The position numbers were made by a program, and so were the translations under genes. The notes under the pieces are model-generated. The model saw only the letters and a program-made list of their open reading frames with translations, was not told the DNA's origin and did no database searches. Shown piece by piece: positions 59,663-64,000 of a stretch of DNA of 64,000 bases (the first letter of the stretch is position 1; every line of letters starts with the position of its first letter). Source of the stretch: Chlamydiota bacterium (GTDB taxonomy: Bacteria; Chlamydiota; Chlamydiia; Chlamydiales; SM23-39); contig DAIDHZ010000005.1 of NCBI GenBank assembly GCA_027451825.1, positions 1 to 64,000 of the forward strand, in the 5' to 3' direction.

Positions 59663-60588
59663 ATGGATCATCCGGGAAGATAAAAAAGATAAGGCGAGAG
59701 GAAGACTCCTCTCGCACGCTCCTCTCGGGCTGTCATTTCATGACAGAAATGATAGATGCAGGGTAAACCCCTGCAAGCTCATTTGGGGCGGGATTGGAGC
59801 TTTGAGCACCGGTCGCACTATTTTTTACCGCCTACTTCGTGGCGCACAATCGGAGGCGCTCCCTATCGCACCTTGTTCGTCAACGTACAGAGTACGTCTC
59901 CTCACTTTGAGGCTGTGAAAAAATTCAGGTTCTGTCGATTTTCGGGACTTTTTGAGCCAATTTTCGATTCTTTTTTGGGGGGTTATATCAACATTGCGTA
60001 TATTACCCCCCAAAAAAGAATCGAAAATTGGCCAAAAATTCTCCGAAAAGCGACGAACCCTGAATTTTTTCACAGCCTCTTTGCGGCGCAATTGCTCTTT
60101 GCTCGAACCCGCCATCGGCTCATTTGCGGTCCCCTTCGGGAGTCCTCTCGCAAATGAGAGAATCTACAAAGTAACTTTAATCTACCTTGCATTCTTCTCA
60201 TGAAAAGACATTGCTTTGTATTGAGATGAATTTTTTCATAACGCAAATAAAATAAATTATAAGTTCTCATTTGCGAGAGGGCCCCCGAAGGGGACCGCAA
60301 ATGAGCCGAAGGCGGGTTCGAGCAAAGAGCAATTGCACCGCAGAGTGAGGAGACGTACTATGTACGTTGACGAACAAGGTGCGATAGGGAGCGCCTCCAT
60401 AGCCCGCCGCGAAGCAGGCGATAGAAATATGCGCGACCGGTGCTCAAAGCTCCAATCCCGCCCCAAATAAAATTGCAGGGTTCACCCTGCATCTATTATT
60501 TCTGTCATCAAATGACAGCCCTTAGAGATAAGCGAGAGGAGTCTTCCTCTCGCTTTATCTTTTTTCATCTTTCCGGATGATCCATTTA
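59660..60588. repeat. giant imperfect palindrome D (929 bp)
   Basis: The ends TAAATGGATCATCCGG... and its complement at 60573-60588 are inverted; the two arms match over almost their whole length apart from a 171-bp insertion (element E) in the left arm. Each arm contains local hairpins (GCGAGAGGA/TCCTCTCGC; CTGTCAT/ATGACAG; GCAGGG/CCCTGC; CGTAC/GTACG) that are kept, with some compensatory base changes, in the other arm. The 920-bp gap between the convergent genes contains no gene other than short frames across the repeats. Both neighbouring genes use the element's terminal TAA as stop codon. Confidence 0.88.
59909..60079. repeat. palindromic element E (171 bp) nested in palindrome D
   Basis: GAGGCTGTGAAAAAATTCA at the left and its complement at the right; arms stay complementary to the loop near 59994. 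Flanked by TTT on both sides, a likely 3-bp target duplication; the corresponding empty site is in the right arm of D (CCTCACTCTGCGG, complementary strand). Both strands are open in one frame across the element, coding similar peptides (K-K-F-R-x-x-R-F-S ... P-E-F-F-H-S-L), and the net insertion of 174 bp is a multiple of three. Confidence 0.88.
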
Positions 60589-62391
60589 CATTTTCTTTGG
60601 TTTGGCTGTAAAAGCTCCATAAGGACGGATAAGAACAAGCTCTTGAACCTGATCATCGTCATCTAAGACAAAACGAACCGTATTTCCCGGCATCGCTTGT
60701 ACAAGAAACTCATTTTGCCCAGATGGGATCAATTCATAGACAGGCTGACCCGGAATGATCGCACAAAGGGCTTGATTGCGAATCACCATTTCCACAGTAT
60801 ATCCATAAATCTCGTAAAGACCTACAAACTGCTTTAAGTAAGATACTTGAAGCGATTCTTTCTTCTTTTTAAAGACAATATCCCCCACATTCGGTTCAAA
60901 AGGGATCAAAAGCTCCTCGACATCGCCTTTCATATTATTTCTAAAGCTCAGTTTCGTTCCTTCTCTAGAAAAAAACGTATGTTCAGACTCTTCTTTCATC
61001 TCAAAAACATCATAATGCCAATGTTTTAAAAGACAAGAAATCCCATGAAAAGTAAGAGACAGATCTCCATTGATTAAATCAACGAACACAGTCCCATATC
61101 CAGGATGTTCGTATTCTCCCATAAAATTCTCTAAAAGATGAGAAGGAGTTGTTCCTTTCTTCCTTAAATGATTCTCATCGTCTTTCTTTTCTTGAAATGG
61201 ATATTTATTTTTTCGAACTGTTTCCAAACCTTCTTGAAGATGATCTAAAAATGGAAGCTCTAATAAACGATCTACGACTTGAAGAAATAGAAAACGAGGC
61301 AAGGAAGTTAAATTGCGATTCGCTAAAACCACAACTCCAATCCCCTGTTTTGGCAATATCCCTACAGTGGAAGTAAATCCATCAGAAACACCATCATGAC
61401 TGACAACATATTGCCCTCGATAACTTGCAAGAAGCCATCCTAAACCGCTGCTATATAGAAAACTCTCTTTAACTTCAGGAGATCCTGGAATCGTTACTTG
61501 AGGCGTATGAATCTCTTGCAATGTAGAACTACGAATGCAAGACGTTCCATGATACACTCCGCCATTTAACTGCATGATCATCCAATGGGATAAATCCTCC
61601 ACGCTCGAATTGATGGCTCCTGCAGGACCAATTAATGAAATATCTCGAAACTTCATTTTTTCAAGACGATCATTTTTCTCTATGTAGGGACAAGCAAAAT
61701 CACTCCCCTCTTGCATCGCTTTCACAGAAAAATTCGTTCGACGCATGTCTAAAGGCTGTAATATTTTTTCTCGCACCAGCTCTTCCCACGCCTTTCCGGA
61801 CAACTCTTCAGCCACATGTCCTGCCACCAGATACATCAAATTGTTATATTGATATCTCTCTCGGAAACAACAAGAGGGTTCCAAATAACGCAATTTCTGA
61901 ATCACCTCGTTTCTTGTCATTTCCGAATTATACCACATAAAATCATGACGAGGCAGACCGCTGCGATGCGATAAAATATCTCTCATCGTAATATGCTGCG
62001 TTGCATAAGGATCTGACAAACGAAAATCTGGACAAATATTCACAATGGGTTCGTCCCACGATAAAAACCCCTCATCCACGAATGATCCCATCACAAAAGA
62101 AGTAAAGGCTTTAGAACAAGACCCAATCGGGAATAAAGTGTCTTTCGTCACCGGAAGTTTTTTTTCCAGATCACGAAAACCAAAACCTTTTGCATAAATC
62201 AAAGATCCATCAACGACAACCCCGATAGAAAGTCCAGGCACGTGATAATCATGCATTGCTTTCTGAATCATCGCATCAAACTCCTCCATTAAAGCATGAG
62301 CTTTTTTTGCTTTATCCGTTAATGAATAAAGAGAATGAACACTCAGAATCTGAGCTAAACTGAAGAAAAGAACAAACAACCGACTCATCAT
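60586..62391 (-). CDS. serine beta-lactamase-like hydrolase
   Basis: About 601 residues. Signal segment (MMSRLFVLFFSLAQILSVHS), then a class C-type serine hydrolase domain (residues ~30-390): the S-x-x-K tetrad in IGSCSKAF, Y-x-N-like YQYNNLMY and HxG in VSHDGVSDGFT; the C-terminal ~170 residues look like a DUF3471 lipocalin-type domain. Secreted; could be an esterase, D-aminopeptidase or penicillin-binding-like enzyme. Start at ATG 62391; a GTG six bases earlier is possible. Its stop codon is palindrome D's end. Confidence 0.85.
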   Translation of the reverse strand: MMSRLFVLFFSLAQILSVHSLYSLTDKAKKAHALMEEFDAMIQKAMHDYHVPGLSIGVVVDGSLIYAKGFGFRDLEKKLPVTKDTLFPIGSCSKAFTSFVMGSFVDEGFLSWDEPIVNICPDFRLSDPYATQHITMRDILSHRSGLPRHDFMWYNSEMTRNEVIQKLRYLEPSCCFRERYQYNNLMYLVAGHVAEELSGKAWEELVREKILQPLDMRRTNFSVKAMQEGSDFACPYIEKNDRLEKMKFRDISLIGPAGAINSSVEDLSHWMIMQLNGGVYHGTSCIRSSTLQEIHTPQVTIPGSPEVKESFLYSSGLGWLLASYRGQYVVSHDGVSDGFTSTVGILPKQGIGVVVLANRNLTSLPRFLFLQVVDRLLELPFLDHLQEGLETVRKNKYPFQEKKDDENHLRKKGTTPSHLLENFMGEYEHPGYGTVFVDLINGDLSLTFHGISCLLKHWHYDVFEMKEESEHTFFSREGTKLSFRNNMKGDVEELLIPFEPNVGDIVFKKKKESLQVSYLKQFVGLYEIYGYTVEMVIRNQALCAIIPGQPVYELIPSGQNEFLVQAMPGNTVRFVLDDDDQVQELVLIRPYGAFTAKPKKM

Positions 62392-62453
62392 AGACACTTA
62401 CATCTCATCATTTCGAGCGAAGCATCTTAGCTGAGTAGGAAAAAAAAGCCCAA

Positions 62454-62585
62454 CTATTTCCCAGTAAGGCCAATGATCCCGAACAAGATCAAATAGATCG
62501 CGACAACATAATTCAAGATTTTTGGGTAAATGAGCACGATAACTCCGGCAATAATAGAAACAATTGGACCAGCAAAAGGATGCAT
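62454..62585 (-). CDS. small DUF3096-type membrane protein
   Basis: A 43-residue frame (MHPFAGPIVSIIAGVIVLIY and P-K-I-L-N-Y-V-V-A-I-Y-L-I-L-F-G-I-I-G-L). It has the pattern of DUF3096 small proteins: H-P, G-x-V-S-I-I-A-G-V-x-I-L-I-x-P, then L-N-Y-V-V-A-I-Y-L-I. A two-helix inner-membrane peptide of unknown role. Often missed because of its length. Confidence 0.75.
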   Translation of the reverse strand: MHPFAGPIVSIIAGVIVLIYPKILNYVVAIYLILFGIIGLTGK

Positions 62586-62682
62586 AACCTTATCTCCCAT
62601 ACTTTATCTTCACACTAGGATAAGGCTTCATTTTATTCAACCAACTTGATAATCTGAAAATTGTAGCAACAACACTCAAATC

Positions 62683-63738
62683 ATGCATACTCAACGAATC
62701 AAACAATTCTTTTTACCTTTTCTTTTCCTATTTTATATCGCTCTTGCGCCCATCTCTCTTTTGGGGATGTCAAAACAAATTGCGCTGCAGCACAAAGCCA
62801 TCGGAGTTCAAACACTGCAATATGAGGATAGCAAAAGATCTCGTCCTGTTGTGGTCGAATTATGGTATCCTTCCGATGACAACAATGCTCCTTTAGACAT
62901 CCCAACAGATAAAATCTGGCTCCACCCAAAAGAAAAAAGGGGCGTCAAAATATCTGAAAAAGAGAAAAGCTATCCTTTAGTATTGATGTCTCACGGACAT
63001 AAGGGAGATCGAAGAGAAAGAAGCTGGCTTTCAGAACTCCTTGTCGAACAAGGTTTTATCGTCGCATCCGTTGAACATTTTGGAAGTGCATGGTCTGAAT
63101 ACAATCCTCTTGCAACCATCGCATTTTGGGACCGAGCCCTAGACATCTCATTTGTCATCGATCAATTATTAGAAAATGAAACCTTCAAAAATCATCTAGA
63201 TCCTGAAAACATTGGTTTTATCGGATACTCCTTGGGAGGAATGACAGGGCTTGCTCTTGCCGGAGCTCAAGCAAAAAATCCCGAAGAAATCGCACTTAAA
63301 TATCAACATGAAGTCAAAGACATCCCTGTCGATAAGATACAACAAATAGACTATAGCCCCGCCAATCAAAACTATAAAGATCCTAGAATCAAAGCATTTT
63401 TATTGCTTTGTCCCGCCACATTTGCCTTCCCCTCAGATACTTTTCGTCAGATCAAAGTGCCTGTCGGACTCGTCGCTTCACTGGATGATGAGATTCTTCC
63501 TCATAAAGAACATGCTGAGAGGCTTTTAAACAACTTACCTATCCAAAGAACAAAAATCTTAAACCACATTTCTCACTACGCCTTCCTCAACCAAACCACT
63601 GAAAATGGATTAAAAATTTTACAAGCCATTTCCAAAACCTGCCCTAAAAAATGGAATTGGGGGCCCATTCATCAACGAACAGGCAAATTTGTCATCCGCT
63701 TTTTTCAGGAAAATTTAAAAAGCCGTCAAGTAGATTGA
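62683..63738 (+). CDS. secreted alpha/beta hydrolase (PAF-acetylhydrolase/dienelactone-hydrolase-like)
   Basis: A 351-residue protein with signal segment (QFFLPFLFLFYIALAPIS) and alpha/beta-hydrolase fold: V-V-V-E-L-W-Y-P, LVLMSHGHKG (oxyanion), nucleophile GYSLGG, then LVASLDDEILPHKEH (Asp) and HISHYAF (His). Similar to bacterial PAF-AH-like or chlorophyllase-like lipases. Probably periplasmic or secreted. Substrate not known. Its stop is in a hairpin. Confidence 0.85.
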   Translation: MHTQRIKQFFLPFLFLFYIALAPISLLGMSKQIALQHKAIGVQTLQYEDSKRSRPVVVELWYPSDDNNAPLDIPTDKIWLHPKEKRGVKISEKEKSYPLVLMSHGHKGDRRERSWLSELLVEQGFIVASVEHFGSAWSEYNPLATIAFWDRALDISFVIDQLLENETFKNHLDPENIGFIGYSLGGMTGLALAGAQAKNPEEIALKYQHEVKDIPVDKIQQIDYSPANQNYKDPRIKAFLLLCPATFAFPSDTFRQIKVPVGLVASLDDEILPHKEHAERLLNNLPIQRTKILNHISHYAFLNQTTENGLKILQAISKTCPKKWNWGPIHQRTGKFVIRFFQENLKSRQVD

Positions 63739-63771
63739 CGGCAAATAGACCTCTTAGTTACGCAAGAGGTC
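63722..63771. terminator. tandem hairpins between convergent genes
   Basis: GCCGTCAA / TTGACGGC (63722-63742) overlaps the hydrolase stop codon; GACCTCTT / AAGAGGTC (63748-63771) ends just before the Asp23-like gene's stop. No strong U-tract, so activity is uncertain. Confidence 0.5.
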
Positions 63772-63773
63772 AT

Positions 63774-64000
63774 CTAGACAGAGCTCTCAACGGGCTCTTG
63801 CTCTGGTTTTTGAATCGGGATGAGATCTTTAAAGACAACATGAACAGAAGCTACATGAAGTCCTGACCACAAACTCACCTCTTCAGCCACTTTCTCCTGA
63901 ATTTCTTCTGACTTTTCAGGAATCGACACTCCATACATGACATTGATCTCAACACGAATATCAACCGATTGTTTTTTTTGGTCTTGAATCACAAAAATCC
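63774..64000 (-). CDS. Asp23/Gls24-family protein (partial, continues beyond window)
   Basis: The visible 70-odd residues (Q-S-V-D-I-R-V-E-I-N-V-M-Y-G-V-S-I-P-E then EEIQEKVAEEVSLWSGL and VHVVFKDL) are the C-terminal half of the Asp23/Gls24 alkaline-shock/envelope-stress family. The gene runs off the plus end of the window, so its start is not seen; the GTG at 63992 is internal. Confidence 0.75.
   Translation of the reverse strand, partial: IFVIQDQKKQSVDIRVEINVMYGVSIPEKSEEIQEKVAEEVSLWSGLHVASVHVVFKDLIPIQKPEQEPVESSV

Noticed and set aside
59756-60157. Plus-strand 133-codon frame across palindrome D and element E
   Set aside because: Repeats on both strands give similar frames and no ribosome site; I attribute the openness to the element, not to a gene.

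Overview
This window is chromosomal DNA from a member of the phylum Chlamydiota, most likely an environmental (Parachlamydia/Simkania/Waddlia-like) chlamydia rather than a Chlamydiaceae species. The evidence is conserved chlamydial gene order, all recognised from the translations: rpmE-prfA-prmC-ffh-rpsP-trmD-rplS(-rnhB); tadA...rpsO-pnp...ftsH...tilS-lptF-lptG; rplM-rpsI; tlyC-tlyC with nifS-PP2C; and dcd/ruvB/spoIID plus glgX/slc1. A type III secretion chaperone of the Slc1 (CT043) type, a SWIB-domain protein, glycogen enzymes and several lineage-specific effector-like genes agree with this. The DNA is A+T-rich by eye. I see no rRNA, tRNA, transposase or CRISPR array.

Layout. 0.2-10 kb: a translation and SRP block (rnhB, rplS, trmD, rpsP, ffh, prmC, prfA, rpmE), then a protein with a duplicated domain, tadA and a hypothetical gene. 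10-13.2 kb: a secreted protein with eight carboxypeptidase-regulatory-like repeats and a small beta-barrel protein. 13.4-28 kb: rpsO-pnp, an archaeal-type AspRS fused to a YbaK-like editing domain, a GHKL ATPase fused to an HExxH metallopeptidase-like domain, ftsH, tilS, lptFG and an M32 carboxypeptidase. 28-39 kb: rpsI-rplM, miaB, ligA-glgB, slc1, glgX. 39-46.7 kb: a hypothetical effector-like gene, a gene remnant with palindromic elements, Nudix, MFS, and an operon of lipoprotein, CPBP protease, PP2C and cysteine desulfurase. 46.8-53 kb: two CNNM/CBS proteins, an FtsB-like gene, a truncated dcd, ruvB, spoIID, mazG and SRP RNA (so both SRP components, ffh and ffs, are in the window). 53-64 kb: a 1025-residue effector or inclusion-protein candidate, heptosyltransferase with MFS, SWIB, a giant nested palindrome, two hydrolases and an Asp23-like gene that runs off the end.

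The most unusual content is a set of unrelated but similarly sized (about 165-177 bp) hairpin-forming palindromic elements. Family A (five sites) stays open in one reading frame in three of its four full-length copies, and in two of them on both strands; the fourth (A3) has a stop and an indel near its left end. The net insertion of each of the four copies (length minus a TA duplication) is a multiple of three. One copy forms residues 29-67 of the secreted repeat protein and two others lie in a second reading frame, closely resembling the protein-inserted palindromic elements of Rickettsia. A different 171-bp element with the same two-strand open-frame property (E) is nested inside a 929-bp palindrome (D). 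Several elements begin with TAA, which serves as the stop codon of the adjacent gene. The elements mostly sit between conserved genes, so they look like a mobile, host-tolerated hairpin class.
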